A stretch of 64,000 nt of DNA from Mycolicibacterium moriokaense (GCF_010726085.1 NZ_AP022560.1:5890001-5954000); one strand, 5' to 3'; shown: positions 42,334 through 52,008, counted from the first letter of the stretch. Notes: a model not told the origin generated them from the sequence alone. Made by a program: numbers and translations.

Positions 42334-44127
42334 TCAGGCGTCGGGGTCTTTCCAGCGAAAGCTGTTGATGTACTTGCCCATATCCATGGCGAGTTGCATG
42401 TTGACGCCCGACGGATGGCCCGTGCCGAAGTCCCTGGTGAACTCGTGGTACGGACCGACCGCGGCGGCCACCAACGCGTAGTCGTACTTGATCGAGACCA
42501 TGACGAGCACCCGCAGATGGGTGAACGTGCTGCCTGCGTCCTGCGGATACTCGTCGGCGACAACGCCATACCCGGGCTCGTATCCGACCATGGCGTTGGG
42601 GATTTCGTAATCGACAGTCGCGTTCGGATACTTGTCCTTGATCAGGCCGAGCGTGATCTCCTCCGGAGTACGGCCGTCAGCGGGCATGCCGAACAACGCC
42701 ATGGTTCCGGTGTCACCGCCGTTGAATTTCAGGTCGACGCCGTCGTCGGCGAGCGTCGCCTCGTATGCCGTTCCCGGGCCGGGATACTGGACCGAGAACC
42801 GACCGTCCGGTGAGATGAAACGCGGATAGGATTCGATCGGTTCGCCGATCGGCGGCCGCCCGCAGTCCGGCGGGCACACATACGCCGGCTTGGCGGGTGT
42901 GGCCACCAGCGAGATCGTAACGCCCGCTGCCGCAACGACTGCCACGGCGATGCCCAGCTCCGTCAGCAGTCTCCTGTTGGACGTTTGGCGTACCGCTTCG
43001 GTATCGCCGTCCGCCGCGGCGCGCCGCGCGACGCGCGCTGCCCGCGAGGCCGCGTGATTGGCGACGCCGCAGTTGGGGCAGAACGGCATCTCGGGTACGA
43101 CGGTGTTGCACTGCGGGCAGAGCTCCCGCGCGTTCGGATCGACCGGTTCCTGCTGTTCGTTGACCAGAGCGATCTGCACGCCGATGCGCAGTGCGACCAT
43201 TGCGAGCACCGCGAACAGGAAGTACAGCGCGAACTGCCAAAGTAGCGGGATCTGCCAGAGATCCATGAGCGCAATCGCGGCGTACAGGCCAAGTGTGACA
43301 AGCACACTGACGGCGATGACGGATCGGCGGCCGAACCACAGTGCGACACCGACCAATCCGCCCAACGACGCCGAGGCCACGGGTACCGCGATGACCTGGA
43401 TTCCCGCCTGGAGGACGAGATTGTCGATCGGACGGGGACCGGCGGTGACGCCCGTCTCGAACAGCGGGGCCAGCCGGGTCAGTGTCCATGCGGCGGTGAA
43501 CATGGTCGCGCCGAACGCCCCGATCACGAAGCCGTCCAACGATTCCCAGGTTTTCGGTCGCATCAGCCGCATCACCACCGCCGGGACCAGGGAGAGGATC
43601 CCGAACCCGACGGGGACAGCGAACGTGGAAATGATGTCGAACCAGGTGAGCTTGTAGTCGGCGTTGACGAATGCCACGGCGGCGGGATCAGCGAGCAGGG
43701 CGCCGGTCACGTAGGCCCAGCCGACACCGAGGACGATCCCGATCACCGCCGTCAGCACGAGCGATCTTCTCGGTATGTCGTCGTCGACCTCCGACTCGTG
43801 CAGATAGAGCACGAAAAGCAACGGAAGACCGAGCGCCCCGACCGTGATCAACGGCGCTTGCCAGCCCAGCAGGGCGAGCGCGGTCAGGACGAGGAACAGC
43901 AGTGCCAACCCGACGCGGAACGGGAGCAGCGCCCGCTTCGCCAGGTGCGGGAACAACGACGTCGCGACCGACGGCAGCAGGGTCGACTCGCCCGTCGTCG
44001 CCGCGTACGCCCTGCGCCTTCGAGTCGCTCCCCGACGCGCGCCGCAGAGTCCGCAGAACGCCGCGTCGGGTACTTCGGTTTCGCATGCCCGGCAGACCAT
44101 GGTGGCTGTGTCACCGGGACTGGTCAC
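42334..44127 (-). CDS. Zinc-ribbon membrane protein of unknown function
   Basis: A 597-residue protein. An N-terminal zinc ribbon (CRACETEVPDAAFCGLCGAR) is followed by about seven to eight membrane helices (residues 65-300), a second zinc ribbon (CPQCNTVVPEMPFCPNCGVA), another helix (LLTELGIAVAVVAAAGVTISLVA) and an extracytoplasmic domain with CPPDCGRPP. Two C-x2-C pairs per ribbon are present. The function is unknown, though the topology suggests a sensor or scaffold. It overlaps the S53 protease stop region by 4 bp (44124-44127), so the two may be cotranslated. Confidence 0.75.
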   Translation of the reverse strand: MTSPGDTATMVCRACETEVPDAAFCGLCGARRGATRRRRAYAATTGESTLLPSVATSLFPHLAKRALLPFRVGLALLFLVLTALALLGWQAPLITVGALGLPLLFVLYLHESEVDDDIPRRSLVLTAVIGIVLGVGWAYVTGALLADPAAVAFVNADYKLTWFDIISTFAVPVGFGILSLVPAVVMRLMRPKTWESLDGFVIGAFGATMFTAAWTLTRLAPLFETGVTAGPRPIDNLVLQAGIQVIAVPVASASLGGLVGVALWFGRRSVIAVSVLVTLGLYAAIALMDLWQIPLLWQFALYFLFAVLAMVALRIGVQIALVNEQQEPVDPNARELCPQCNTVVPEMPFCPNCGVANHAASRAARVARRAAADGDTEAVRQTSNRRLLTELGIAVAVVAAAGVTISLVATPAKPAYVCPPDCGRPPIGEPIESYPRFISPDGRFSVQYPGPGTAYEATLADDGVDLKFNGGDTGTMALFGMPADGRTPEEITLGLIKDKYPNATVDYEIPNAMVGYEPGYGVVADEYPQDAGSTFTHLRVLVMVSIKYDYALVAAAVGPYHEFTRDFGTGHPSGVNMQLAMDMGKYINSFRWKDPDA

Positions 44128-45701
44128 CGAGGCGAGACCCCCTTCTGGAGTTCGAGGAAGTTCTGGGCGAGGTTGTAGACGTCGGGGGTACCCAGGCCTG
44201 ACACCAGGTCATAGCCGGGGCCCGCGAAGTCGACCGCGTTGCCTCCGCGAACGATATCGCGGAACCCGGGCAGACTCGCGCCCTCGGCCACGCGATACAG
44301 CATCGCGTTCGCATTCCCGATCGGTCGACCGCCGTTGGCCTCGAGGTACTGGTTCATCAGCACGGTGAACGCGGCCCACATCGGCGCGGCCTGCGAGGTG
44401 CCACCGCCGAGGACCTCGGTCTGCTTGTAGATGAATCGGACGCCGGTGAACGGATCCGCGAGTGCGGAGACATCGGGCGAGAGGCGTCGACCTTCGGTGT
44501 CGCGTTCGACGCTCAGCCGTCTCTGCCACCTCGGACGTTCGAACAACGTCGACACCCCGCCGCTGGTGCCCTGCGAAAGGGGGGAATCCACCCAGGCGTA
44601 TTCGCCAACCCACTGTCCGCGCGGGGTGGTCGACAGGGTGGTGCCGCCGACCGTGGTCATGTTCGGTATCGACGAAACCGCGTCCAGCCCAATGTCATCC
44701 GGGCCCGGAGGTGCTGACCAGTCCTCGCCGCTCTTGCACTCCAGCCCCGCGGTATCGCCGCTCGCATCGAATGCCGAGGTGCCGCGCCGTTGCGCTGCGA
44801 CCAGCGCGGCCTGCACCGGTGCCAAATCCGCTGCGGTGACCAGCTTTTCGCAACCCCACCCGATCGACAGGCTCCACACCGCGCCGGGGAACTGGCGATC
44901 GACGTCTTCGAACAACTTGCCGATCTTCTCGTAGGCGCCGTCACCCTCGACCGTGGGGCGGGCGTTGACGACGACCAGCTTCGCATCGGGCGCAATCGCA
45001 TGCGCCACTTGAAGATCCATCGCCGTTTCGCCGTGCTGCTCCGCTGGCTTCCCACCGACGATCTCGGGGGTGAAGCGGGGCAGGCCGGAGGTATCGGCAA
45101 AGAGGTCGAGGTCCGCTTGGTCGGCGCTGTCGAAGGCGAAGAACACAATTGTCTCCCCCTCGCCGGTGAAGCCCTGTTCGGCCAGCGGGGTCGCGTCGTA
45201 CGCCTGCAACAAGCCGTCCGGCGTCAAACCGCCCCACCGGACGTCGAGCGGCAGGAATCCGGGACTCGCCGTGTGGTGCGGCGTGTAGCCGTTGATCCGG
45301 CCCATCCCGGTCACGACGCCGCGCAGCGGTGCGGGTATCGACGGCTGATGTGTGGACGCATAGAACACCTGGCCCTTGCGTCCCCGGTAGTCGTGGATCG
45401 GAACGCCGAACGCCCGTTCCATATCCGGCGCCGCGCCCTCGACCACCGCCCAGCCGTCGTCGGGCCGCGCGCGGACCCACAGGCCGGCATCGGCGGCCCA
45501 CTGGGTCAGCGCGCCCGCCTGGGTGGGATCGGCGAGTGTGACGGTCACCTGCGCGTCGCCGGCCTGCGAGGGCCCCAGGTCGGAGGAACTCGCGAGCAGC
45601 GACGCGTACGGACCGGTGATGACATCGGGAGATTGCCGTGCGCAGGCTGCGCCGGAAGTGACGATCAGCGCCGCTGCCGCGAGCGCCGAGAGTCGGCGCA
45701 C
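44124..45701 (-). CDS. S53 family peptidase (sedolisin/kumamolisin type), secreted
   Basis: A 525-residue secreted serine-carboxyl protease. Signal peptide RRLSALAAAALIVTSGAACA has a lipobox-like TSGAAC. A prodomain occupies about residues 30-150. The catalytic domain carries GETAMDLQVAHAI (Glu and Asp), the oxyanion FDASGDTAG and nucleophile GGGTSQAAPMWAAF. Calcium-site sequence DIVRGGNAVDFAGPGYD is near the C-terminus. The GTG at 45701 starts four bases after the lipoprotein stop; the frame runs further upstream as an arginine-rich shadow of the lipoprotein and is not used. Confidence 0.88.
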   Translation of the reverse strand: MRRLSALAAAALIVTSGAACARQSPDVITGPYASLLASSSDLGPSQAGDAQVTVTLADPTQAGALTQWAADAGLWVRARPDDGWAVVEGAAPDMERAFGVPIHDYRGRKGQVFYASTHQPSIPAPLRGVVTGMGRINGYTPHHTASPGFLPLDVRWGGLTPDGLLQAYDATPLAEQGFTGEGETIVFFAFDSADQADLDLFADTSGLPRFTPEIVGGKPAEQHGETAMDLQVAHAIAPDAKLVVVNARPTVEGDGAYEKIGKLFEDVDRQFPGAVWSLSIGWGCEKLVTAADLAPVQAALVAAQRRGTSAFDASGDTAGLECKSGEDWSAPPGPDDIGLDAVSSIPNMTTVGGTTLSTTPRGQWVGEYAWVDSPLSQGTSGGVSTLFERPRWQRRLSVERDTEGRRLSPDVSALADPFTGVRFIYKQTEVLGGGTSQAAPMWAAFTVLMNQYLEANGGRPIGNANAMLYRVAEGASLPGFRDIVRGGNAVDFAGPGYDLVSGLGTPDVYNLAQNFLELQKGVSPR

Positions 45702-45705
45702 CGTC

Positions 45706-46011
45706 TCAGTGGTGACCCGGCAGGCTGTGATGACCCGGTGCCTGGGTGCCGGCCGGCGGCGCAACGACGGTCGGCGAGAACGGGTTCGGCGAGCCGGGAT
45801 CGATGCGGGGCGCATTCTCCGTCGGCGCGACGGTCGCGGAAGGCGACGTCGTCGTTGTGGTGGTGGTCGTGGTGGTCGTGGTGGTCGTCGAGGTCTCCGG
45901 CGCCTTCTCCTCTTCCTTCGCGCACGAGGCGGTGAAGAAGCCCATAGCGGCGATGGCGGTGAGTCCCGCAACCGTAGAAGCCTTGCGAAGCAAATATCTC
46001 TGCGTAGTCAT
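45706..46011 (-). CDS. Small threonine-rich lipoprotein
   Basis: A 101-residue lipoprotein starting MTTQRYLLRKASTVAGLTAI, with lipobox FFTASC and Cys near 28, followed by KEEEKAPETS and a run of about 13 threonines, then a proline-rich tail. The poly-Thr tract is a simple repeat and may be length-variable and O-glycosylated. It sits directly before the S53 protease gene with a four-base gap, so they probably form an operon; it may anchor or inhibit the protease (inference). No homologue is recognised. Confidence 0.7.
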   Translation of the reverse strand: MTTQRYLLRKASTVAGLTAIAAMGFFTASCAKEEEKAPETSTTTTTTTTTTTTTTSPSATVAPTENAPRIDPGSPNPFSPTVVAPPAGTQAPGHHSLPGHH

Positions 46012-46143
46012 ATCACACACCATAACCCAGATTACCTGGGCAATGCGCGGTATCTGTGCAAGTAGATGCGATTTTGGCACACTTGTAACCTACACTGAGC
46101 AAAATATTTTTGTTTGCGTCAAATGTTGTTGTATTCATATTCG
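46012..46143. promoter_or_regulatory. A+T-rich promoter region of the lipoprotein/S53 operon
   Basis: A 132-bp gap downstream of deoC and upstream of the lipoprotein gene, both minus-strand. It is strikingly A+T-rich (for example AAAATATTTTTGTTTGCGTC near 46100) for a high-GC genome. On the minus strand TTGACG lies just before the A+T-rich stretch and may be a -35. No open reading frame. Confidence 0.45.
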
Positions 46144-46824
46144 CTACTCGAGCCCGTCGAGCACGGATCGAGTCCCTGACAACCCTAGTCGCGTCGCTCC
46201 GGCGTCGAGCATCGACAGCGCATCTGAGGTCGTGCGAATGCCCCCACTGGCCTTGACCTCGACGGCAGGACCGACAGCCGCAACCATCAGCTCCACCGCC
46301 CGCACCGACGCGCCGCCCGCAGGATGGAATCCCGTCGATGTCTTGACGAAGTCCGCCCCGGCATCCGCCGCCGCCCGGCAGGCGGAGCGCAGTGCCTGCT
46401 CCCCCACGATGCTGAGCAACGCCGCCGACTCCAGGATGACCTTGAGCACGATATTCGGTTCGATGGCGGCCCGGACCGCTGCGACGTCGGCTTCCACCGC
46501 AGCGAAATCACCGTCTACCGCGGCCCCGATGTCGATCACCATGTCGATTTCAGCGGCCCCCGCCGCCACCGCCAGGCGGGCCTCTTCGGCCTTGATGACC
46601 GAAAGGTGCTTACCCGACGGGAATCCCACGACGGCCGCGACGGGCCGCTGCCCGGTCTTCGCAGCGGTGACCATGGGCGGGGACACACAAACCGCGTACA
46701 CCCCGAGTTCGGCAGCTTCCTCGACGAGGCGTGCGACGTCGCATTCGGTGGCTTCGGGTTTGAGCAGAGTGTGATCGATGAGCGCGGCGACGTCGGCGCG
46801 GCGGTAGCTGTGCCGCGAGGGCAT
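46144..46824 (-). CDS. deoC: Deoxyribose-phosphate aldolase DeoC
   Basis: A 226-residue class I aldolase that splits 2-deoxyribose 5-phosphate into glyceraldehyde 3-phosphate and acetaldehyde. Catalytic Lys is in [12 protein letters not shown], the second conserved lysine in [11 protein letters not shown], and an early Asp-His in [10 protein letters not shown]. All family motifs are intact. It overlaps nothing but abuts the DUF2599 gene by one base (46824/46825). Matches Rv0478. Confidence 0.93.
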   Translation of the reverse strand: MPSRHSYRRADVAALIDHTLLKPEATECDVARLVEEAAELGVYAVCVSPPMVTAAKTGQRPVAAVVGFPSGKHLSVIKAEEARLAVAAGAAEIDMVIDIGAAVDGDFAAVEADVAAVRAAIEPNIVLKVILESAALLSIVGEQALRSACRAAADAGADFVKTSTGFHPAGGASVRAVELMVAAVGPAVEVKASGGIRTTSDALSMLDAGATRLGLSGTRSVLDGLE

Positions 46825-47235
46825 CTAGAACGGTTCCTCGGTGCCGCCCGGGTTGCAGCCGGTCGCCAACAGCGTGGTCTGGTCGACCTCCGGCCGCCAG
46901 GGCTCCAGATTCCAGCTGATCTTGCCGGGCTGGCCCCGTTCGGCGAATTCCCAGTGGCAGACGAACTGGTCCCACATACCGGGCATGTCGGCGTCCGGCG
47001 ACAGCGCCAGCACTTCCGACCACGCCTGGTTGACGGCCGCGTCGGTGGCGACGGTCGAGGCTTGCCGCCCCGCGGGCGTCGGGTATACCCGCAGGCTGGA
47101 CAGGTCGCCCCACTTGGCCCATTCGACGTGGTCGATATACGGGGGAGGCGGTAAGGGAACGGCGGACGCAGCGGGCGCGCAGATCAGGGGGACGAGAACC
47201 GTCGCGACCGCAACGGCTGTACGCAAGAAACGCAT
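46825..47235 (-). CDS. Secreted DUF2599 family protein (Rv0477-like)
   Basis: A 136-residue exported protein. A signal peptide (MRFLRTAVAVATVLVPLICA) with cleavage after APAASA precedes VPLPPPPYIDHVEWAKWG, the family signature. Two cysteines (VCHWEF and TGCNPG) may pair. Function unknown. The gene is 7 bp from DUF2516 and directly abuts deoC, so the hbhA-distal genes may be read together. Confidence 0.85.
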   Translation of the reverse strand: MRFLRTAVAVATVLVPLICAPAASAVPLPPPPYIDHVEWAKWGDLSSLRVYPTPAGRQASTVATDAAVNQAWSEVLALSPDADMPGMWDQFVCHWEFAERGQPGKISWNLEPWRPEVDQTTLLATGCNPGGTEEPF

Positions 47236-47242
47236 CGACGCG

Positions 47243-47539
47243 CTAACGGGACTTGCCCTGGATCTCCAGGATCTTCGGCCGCACGTCGACGAGATAGATA
47301 CCCGTGGCGACCGCGGCTATCGCGACCGCGAAAACCGACACCCCGGCGAGACTGGTGAGCAGTGCGAAAGCACCTGCAGCACCGAGGATTAGCAACCAAA
47401 CCGGCTTGGTGAGCTTGCCCGCCGCGGTATATGCGTCCGGACGCTGCATGGCGGCGTGGACGAAGGCGTACAGGGTGAAGGCCAACACCACGACGGCCAA
47501 AAGCAAGAGGATGTAACCCGCCAGAGTTTGGAGCTGCAC
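47243..47539 (-). CDS. DUF2516 family membrane protein (Rv0476-like)
   Basis: A 98-residue integral membrane protein with three helices ([52 protein letters not shown]) and the C-terminal [14 protein letters not shown]. Function unknown. Conserved in mycobacteria between hbhA and the DUF2599 gene. The hairpin terminator of hbhA lies just upstream, so it probably has its own weak promoter. Confidence 0.82.
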   Translation of the reverse strand: MQLQTLAGYILLLLAVVVLAFTLYAFVHAAMQRPDAYTAAGKLTKPVWLLILGAAGAFALLTSLAGVSVFAVAIAAVATGIYLVDVRPKILEIQGKSR

Positions 47540-47574
47540 ACTCCAAGCGTAGGCGGGCTACGTCCCCGGGTCGA

Positions 47575-47604
47575 CTCTGAGTCGCCCAACCGGGCGACTC
47601 AGAG
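47575..47604 (-). terminator. Strong hairpin terminator downstream of hbhA
   Basis: CTCTGAGTCGCCC (47575-47587) and GGGCGACTCAGAG (47592-47604) form a perfect 13-bp stem with a 4-nt loop, 9 bp beyond the hbhA stop. There is no U-tract, as is common for mycobacterial terminators. The symmetry means it could stop transcription from either strand. Confidence 0.8.
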
Positions 47605-47612
47605 CCGAAATG

Positions 47613-48233
47613 CTACTTCTGCGTGACCTTCTTGGCAGCGGCCTTCTTGGCCGGAGCCTTCTTGGACGGGGCCTTCTTGGCGGGCGCCTTCTTGGCAGCG
47701 GTCTTCGCAGGAGCCGCGGCCTTCTCGGCCTTCTTCGGCAGCTCGACGCCGACCAGCTTGGCGGCACGCTCGCCCACCGCGCGGGTCTGCGAAGCGACGT
47801 TGCCCAGCGCCTCCTGGGTCAGCTCGACGGCCTGGTCCGAGTAACGCTCGACGCGACCGGCGGCCTCCTCGAGGGCGGGCTGGTTGCGCAGCCGCTCCAG
47901 AGCGGCCTCGCCACGCTCGACGAGCTTGTTGTACGACGACTGCGCGGCCTCGGCGTAGCTCTCGGCGAACTTGCGCAGTTCCTCGGAGGTCAGACGCTCA
48001 CGAAGGTCGCCGAACTGCGTCGGCAGCTCCTCCTGCAGCTTCGTGACGCGGGCGCGGGTCTCCTCCACGCGGGTCTCGGCGTCGGACCGGGCCTCGCCGG
48101 CACGCTCACGCAGAGTCGCGACGATCTCGTTGACGCGCTCCAGGGCCAGGTCGGCGGCGCCAACGGCGGCGAGCAGCGGGGCCTTGAGGTCGTCGGCGGT
48201 GGGCTGGCTCTTGCCCGTGGTCTTCTTAGCCAT
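47613..48233 (-). CDS. hbhA: Heparin-binding hemagglutinin HbhA
   Basis: A 206-residue surface adhesin also implicated in lipid-inclusion formation. The body (residues 15-150) is a long amphipathic coiled coil ([20 protein letters not shown]), and the C-terminal 45 residues are lysine/alanine-rich ([20 protein letters not shown]), the heparin-binding, normally methylated tail. No signal peptide, as for M. tuberculosis HbhA. ATG 48233 ([10 protein letters not shown]) is chosen over ATG 48251. It overlaps the XRE gene upstream by 8 bp, so they are cotranscribed. Confidence 0.93.
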   Translation of the reverse strand: MAKKTTGKSQPTADDLKAPLLAAVGAADLALERVNEIVATLRERAGEARSDAETRVEETRARVTKLQEELPTQFGDLRERLTSEELRKFAESYAEAAQSSYNKLVERGEAALERLRNQPALEEAAGRVERYSDQAVELTQEALGNVASQTRAVGERAAKLVGVELPKKAEKAAAPAKTAAKKAPAKKAPSKKAPAKKAAAKKVTQK

Positions 48234-48756
48234 TGGGGTGATTCCTTTCATCTTCTTCGAGATTTGGTGCTTCGAGATTTGACGTTGTGCTTCCGACTAA
48301 TTCGGGTGTCGAGATGGTCTGGTCAGTCGTCGGCTCCTCGTTGTTCGTCGCTGCGGCGTCGTTCTTCTGCGCCTCGTTTTGTTGAACAAACGACGTGTAG
48401 ATCTCGAGCAGCACCTGCTTCTGCCGCTCCGTGATCGCCGTGTCGGTGATGATGACGTCGCGGACTTGGTTGTTCTCGCTGGGTTCCAGAATTCCGGCCC
48501 TGATGTAGAGAACTTCCGCGGACACTCGGAGTGCCTTGGCGATCTGGTTGAGCACGTCGGCTGAGGGTTTACGCAATCCCCGCTCGATCTGGCTGAGATA
48601 GGGATTGCTGACGCCGGCCTTCTCGGCCAACTGCCGCACCGATACCTGTGCTGCCTCGCGTTGCGTGCGAATGAAGGTGCCGATGTCCTGCGCAGCGTTG
48701 GACACCACAGCGGCGATGTTTTCATCCTGCGGCACGCGCGAAACCCCCTCGTGCAT
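48226..48756 (-). CDS. XRE-family transcriptional regulator (Rv0474-like)
   Basis: A 176-residue protein with an N-terminal helix-turn-helix ([20 protein letters not shown], residues about 40-60) and an acidic, disordered C-terminal tail. Upstream of and overlapping hbhA, so probably its regulator. ATG 48756 is used; it is possible the true start is a GTG at 48741. The C-terminal tail is longer than in Rv0474. The HTH pattern [17 protein letters not shown] is nearly invariant in the family. Confidence 0.88.
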   Translation of the reverse strand: MHEGVSRVPQDENIAAVVSNAAQDIGTFIRTQREAAQVSVRQLAEKAGVSNPYLSQIERGLRKPSADVLNQIAKALRVSAEVLYIRAGILEPSENNQVRDVIITDTAITERQKQVLLEIYTSFVQQNEAQKNDAAATNNEEPTTDQTISTPELVGSTTSNLEAPNLEEDERNHPNG

Positions 48757-48828
48757 CGGGTAACCGGTTAGCGACAGCGCCTACCGTACGCTGGGGTGCT
48801 AACTTTTGCAAGCACTAGTTAGCGCAGG

Positions 48829-50193
48829 TCAGAAGAGTAGCTGGGCTATCGAATAGATCGCCAGGCCCGCCAGCGAACCCACCACGGTGCCGTTGATGCG
48901 GATGAATTGCAGGTCACGACCGACATGCAATTCGATGCGGCGACTGGCCTCGTCGGCGTCCCACCGCTCGATCGTCTCGGTGATGATCGCTGTGATCTCG
49001 GCCCCATATTCGGTGACCAGGTGCTGGGCCGCCCGGATAATCCAGTTGTCGACCTTGTCGCGCAGGTCGGCGTCGTCGCGCAGCGACTCTCCGATGTGCA
49101 CGACCGAGTCGGCGATCCGGGTTCTCAGGGCCGACGACGGGTCGTCGACCGACTCGAGGAAGATCCGCTTGGCGGTGGCCCAGGCCGTCTCGGCGGCCTT
49201 GGCGACCTCGTCGCGGGCCATGATCTGTTCCTTGACGTTCTCGGCGCGCGCAATGGTGGCGTCGTCGTGCTGCAGGTCGTCGGCGAACTCGAAGAGGAAC
49301 CGGGTGGCCGAGCGCCGCAGCTCGTGTTCGGGGTTACGCCGCACCTTGTCGGTGAAGTCCATCAGCTCGCGGTGGATGCGGTCGCCGACGAGGTGGTCGA
49401 CCCAGCGGGGCGACCAGGTGGGTGAATCCCGCTCGACGACCCGCTCGATGATGTCGCCCGCATTGAGCGACCACTGGAAGGCGCGGTCCGCAAGCAGTTG
49501 CAGCAGCGCCTCCTGGCGCCCTTCGGCGAGCAGCGAGGCGAGCACCCGCCCGATCGGCGGTCCCCACTTCGGTTCGGCTATGCGTTTGACGATCATCCGG
49601 TCCAGCACATGTTGCACGTCCTCGTCGCGCAGCATCTCCACCAGAACCCTTAACACCGTTGATGTTTCGGCAGCGACGCGCTCTGCATGCAAAGGTTCGG
49701 AGAGCCACTTGCCCAGCCGCCCAGCCACCTGCGCGTCGCGCAGTTTGGTCTCGACGACCTCGGCCGACATGAAGTTCTCCCGGACGAACGTGCCCAGGCC
49801 CTCGCCGAGCTGGTCCTTCTTGCGCTTGATGATCGCGGTATGCGGGATCGGGATCCCCAATGGGTGCTTGAACAGCGCCGTGACCGCGAACCAGTCGGCG
49901 AGCGCGCCGATCATGCCGGCTTCGGCGGCGGCACGGACGTAGCCGACCCATCCCGGCGCTGTGCCGGTGGACTGTGCCCAGGTGCAGACCAGGAAGATCG
50001 CGGTGGCACCGAGCAGGAACGACAGCGCGACGAGCTTCATCCTGCGCAGGCTGCGTCTGCGCTCGGCGTCCGCGGCACTGTCGGCGCCTGCCAGCGACTC
50101 GGCGAAGCTACGACGGGGCGGATCAGCGGCGGCATCACGCCGGTTCGGCAACGGCGTCATCGCCCGTGCGCCGACGTTCGGTCTGTGTGCCAC
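48829..50193 (-). CDS. DUF445 membrane protein (Rv0473-like)
   Basis: A 454-residue protein with a helix near residues 52-70 (LVALSFLLGATAIFLVCTW), a second at residues 85-110 including AGMIGALADWFAVTALF, and a C-terminal helix (GSLAGLAIYSIAQLLF). The central part is charged and helical. DUF445 function is unknown. The ADWFAVTALFKHPLG motif is the family hallmark. It is convergent with nothing and divergent from the TetR gene at 50299; the C-terminus overlaps the membrane-spanning edge expected for a tail-anchored protein. Confidence 0.85.
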   Translation of the reverse strand: MAHRPNVGARAMTPLPNRRDAAADPPRRSFAESLAGADSAADAERRRSLRRMKLVALSFLLGATAIFLVCTWAQSTGTAPGWVGYVRAAAEAGMIGALADWFAVTALFKHPLGIPIPHTAIIKRKKDQLGEGLGTFVRENFMSAEVVETKLRDAQVAGRLGKWLSEPLHAERVAAETSTVLRVLVEMLRDEDVQHVLDRMIVKRIAEPKWGPPIGRVLASLLAEGRQEALLQLLADRAFQWSLNAGDIIERVVERDSPTWSPRWVDHLVGDRIHRELMDFTDKVRRNPEHELRRSATRFLFEFADDLQHDDATIARAENVKEQIMARDEVAKAAETAWATAKRIFLESVDDPSSALRTRIADSVVHIGESLRDDADLRDKVDNWIIRAAQHLVTEYGAEITAIITETIERWDADEASRRIELHVGRDLQFIRINGTVVGSLAGLAIYSIAQLLF

Positions 50194-50298
50194 CCCTACA
50201 TCATCCGCTACATCCGGAGTGGCGGGCCGAGCCGACAGCCCCTGGAGCCAAGATCGCCCGTACTATCGAGGGGAACTAGGGAATGGATTACGGCGATC

Positions 50299-51003
50299 GT
50301 GGCACAACAAACCTCGTCCGTCGCGGTCAAAACCGATGGCCGCAAGCGACGCTGGCACCAGCACAAGGTGGAGCGGCGCAATGAACTGGTGGACGGGACC
50401 CTAGAGGCGATTCGGCGCCGCGGCAGCAACGTCAGCATGGATGAGATCGCGGCCGAGATCGGGGTGTCGAAGACCGTGCTCTACCGCTACTTCGTCGACA
50501 AGAACGATCTGACGACTGCGGTGATGATGCGGTTCGCGCAGACCACCCTGATCCCGAACATGGCCGCGGCCCTGTCGTCGAACCTCGACGGCTACGAGCT
50601 GACCCGGGAGATCATCCGGGTGTACGTCGAGACGGTGGCCTCCGAACCCGAGCCGTACATGTTCGTCATGGCCAACAACTCGGCCAGTAAGAACAAGGCC
50701 GTCGCGGACTCAGAGCAGATCATCGCGCGCATGCTCGGCGTGATGCTGCGCCGCCGGATGGCCGAGGCGGGCATGGACACCGGCGGCGCGTCGGCGTGGG
50801 CGTTTCACACCGTCGGCGGTGTGCAGTTGGCGACGCACTCGTGGATGTCGAACCCGCGCATCACCTCCGACGAGCTGATCGACTATCTGACGATGCTGTC
50901 CTGGAGCGCGCTGTGCGGCATCGTCGAGGTCGGCGGCTCGTTGGAGAAGTTCCGCCAAATGCCCCATCCGTCGCCGGTGCTTCCGCCGAAAAAGCTTGAC
51001 TGA
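50299..51003 (+). CDS. TetR-family regulator (Rv0472c-like)
   Basis: A 234-residue TetR protein with recognition helix SMDEIAAEIGVSKTVLYRYF and a ligand domain typical of the Rv0472c group (ANNSASKNKAVADSEQIIAR). The GTG at 50299 gives exactly the expected length and no ATG is in frame nearby. Divergent from DUF445, and the PPK2 gene follows 4 bp later, so it may be cotranscribed with it; PPK2 is not at this place in M. tuberculosis. Confidence 0.87.
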   Translation: MAQQTSSVAVKTDGRKRRWHQHKVERRNELVDGTLEAIRRRGSNVSMDEIAAEIGVSKTVLYRYFVDKNDLTTAVMMRFAQTTLIPNMAAALSSNLDGYELTREIIRVYVETVASEPEPYMFVMANNSASKNKAVADSEQIIARMLGVMLRRRMAEAGMDTGGASAWAFHTVGGVQLATHSWMSNPRITSDELIDYLTMLSWSALCGIVEVGGSLEKFRQMPHPSPVLPPKKLD

Positions 51004-51007
51004 CCGC

Positions 51008-51871
51008 ATGAGCGAGTCCGATCTCCCGTCGCTGTGGACGCACGAGCCGCATACCCATCTCGAGTTCCGTCCCGGCGACAAGGTCGCCGACATCGACACC
51101 AGCGCCACGCCGGGATTCAAGGGCAACAAGGCTGACGCACCGACGCTGCAGGCCGAACGCAACCAGCGATTCGCCGACCTGCAGGAGATGCTCTACGCCA
51201 ACAGTCGATCCGGCGATCACAGGTCGATACTGCTGGTGCTGCAGGGCATGGACACCGCAGGCAAGGGCGGAATTGTCAAACATGTTGTGGGAGCAGGTAA
51301 TCCACAGGGGATCCGGTACACCAGCTTCGGTAAACCGACCGAGGAGGAGCTCTCGCACCACTATTTGTGGCGAATCTGGAAGGCGCTGCCGGGTGCTGGC
51401 GAGATCGGCGTCTTCGACCGCAGCCACTACGAGGATGTGCTTATCGTGCGGGTGCACAACCTGGTTCCACCGGAGGTGTGGGGCGCGCGCTACGACGAGA
51501 TCAACGCGTTCGAGAAGGAACTCGTAGACGGCGGTATCACGCTGATCAAGGTCGCGATGTTCGTCTCGCTGGAGGAGCAGAAGGCGCGGCTGGCCGAACG
51601 GCTCGAGCGTCCCGACAAATACTGGAAGTACAACCCCGGGGACATCGACGAACGGCTGAAGTGGCCGCTTTATCAAGAGGCCTACCAGGCGGTGCTGGAC
51701 AAGACATCGACGGATTATGCGCCGTGGCATGTGATTCCGTGCGACCGCAAGTGGTACGCCCGACTGGCCATCACCGAGCTGCTGATCGAGGCGCTCAAGG
51801 GACTCGACTTGTCGTGGCCGCCAGCCGATTTCGATGTCGAGGCGGAGAAGAAGCGCCTAGCCCAGGCCTAA
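51008..51871 (+). CDS. ppk2: Polyphosphate kinase 2 family protein
   Basis: A 287-residue PPK2. Walker A is GMDTAGKGGIVKHV, the Walker B-like FDRSHYEDVL, and the lid EEQKARLAERLERPDKYWKY. These are PPK2 class I hallmarks. It uses polyphosphate to phosphorylate a nucleotide (usually GDP or ADP), or the reverse. Start ATG 51008 is four bases after the TetR stop. It is inserted in the conserved order between the TetR gene and fadB2. Confidence 0.9.
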   Translation: MSESDLPSLWTHEPHTHLEFRPGDKVADIDTSATPGFKGNKADAPTLQAERNQRFADLQEMLYANSRSGDHRSILLVLQGMDTAGKGGIVKHVVGAGNPQGIRYTSFGKPTEEELSHHYLWRIWKALPGAGEIGVFDRSHYEDVLIVRVHNLVPPEVWGARYDEINAFEKELVDGGITLIKVAMFVSLEEQKARLAERLERPDKYWKYNPGDIDERLKWPLYQEAYQAVLDKTSTDYAPWHVIPCDRKWYARLAITELLIEALKGLDLSWPPADFDVEAEKKRLAQA

Positions 51872-51922
51872 TCTTTGACGCCGAGTGCACGTTTCGCGCC
51901 TCTGCCCACGCCTCGCGCCGAA

Positions 51923-51970
51923 ACTACGGTTTCTGACGGATTTCGTGTAATTTTCGTCAGAAACCGTAGT
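51923..51970. repeat. Perfect 16-bp inverted repeat (hairpin)
   Basis: ACTACGGTTTCTGACG (51923-51938) and CGTCAGAAACCGTAGT (51955-51970) are exact complements separated by 16 bp. The element lies downstream of PPK2 and upstream of a truncated gene. It may be a terminator or a dispersed palindromic element. Confidence 0.75.
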
Positions 51971-52008
51971 CTCGGGAACCGATCAGTCGGCTCATGCGCC
52001 ATATATGA

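Noticed and set aside
46100..46143. A+T-rich stretch as an origin or att site
   Set aside because: Too short and without repeats or an integrase; a promoter explains it better.
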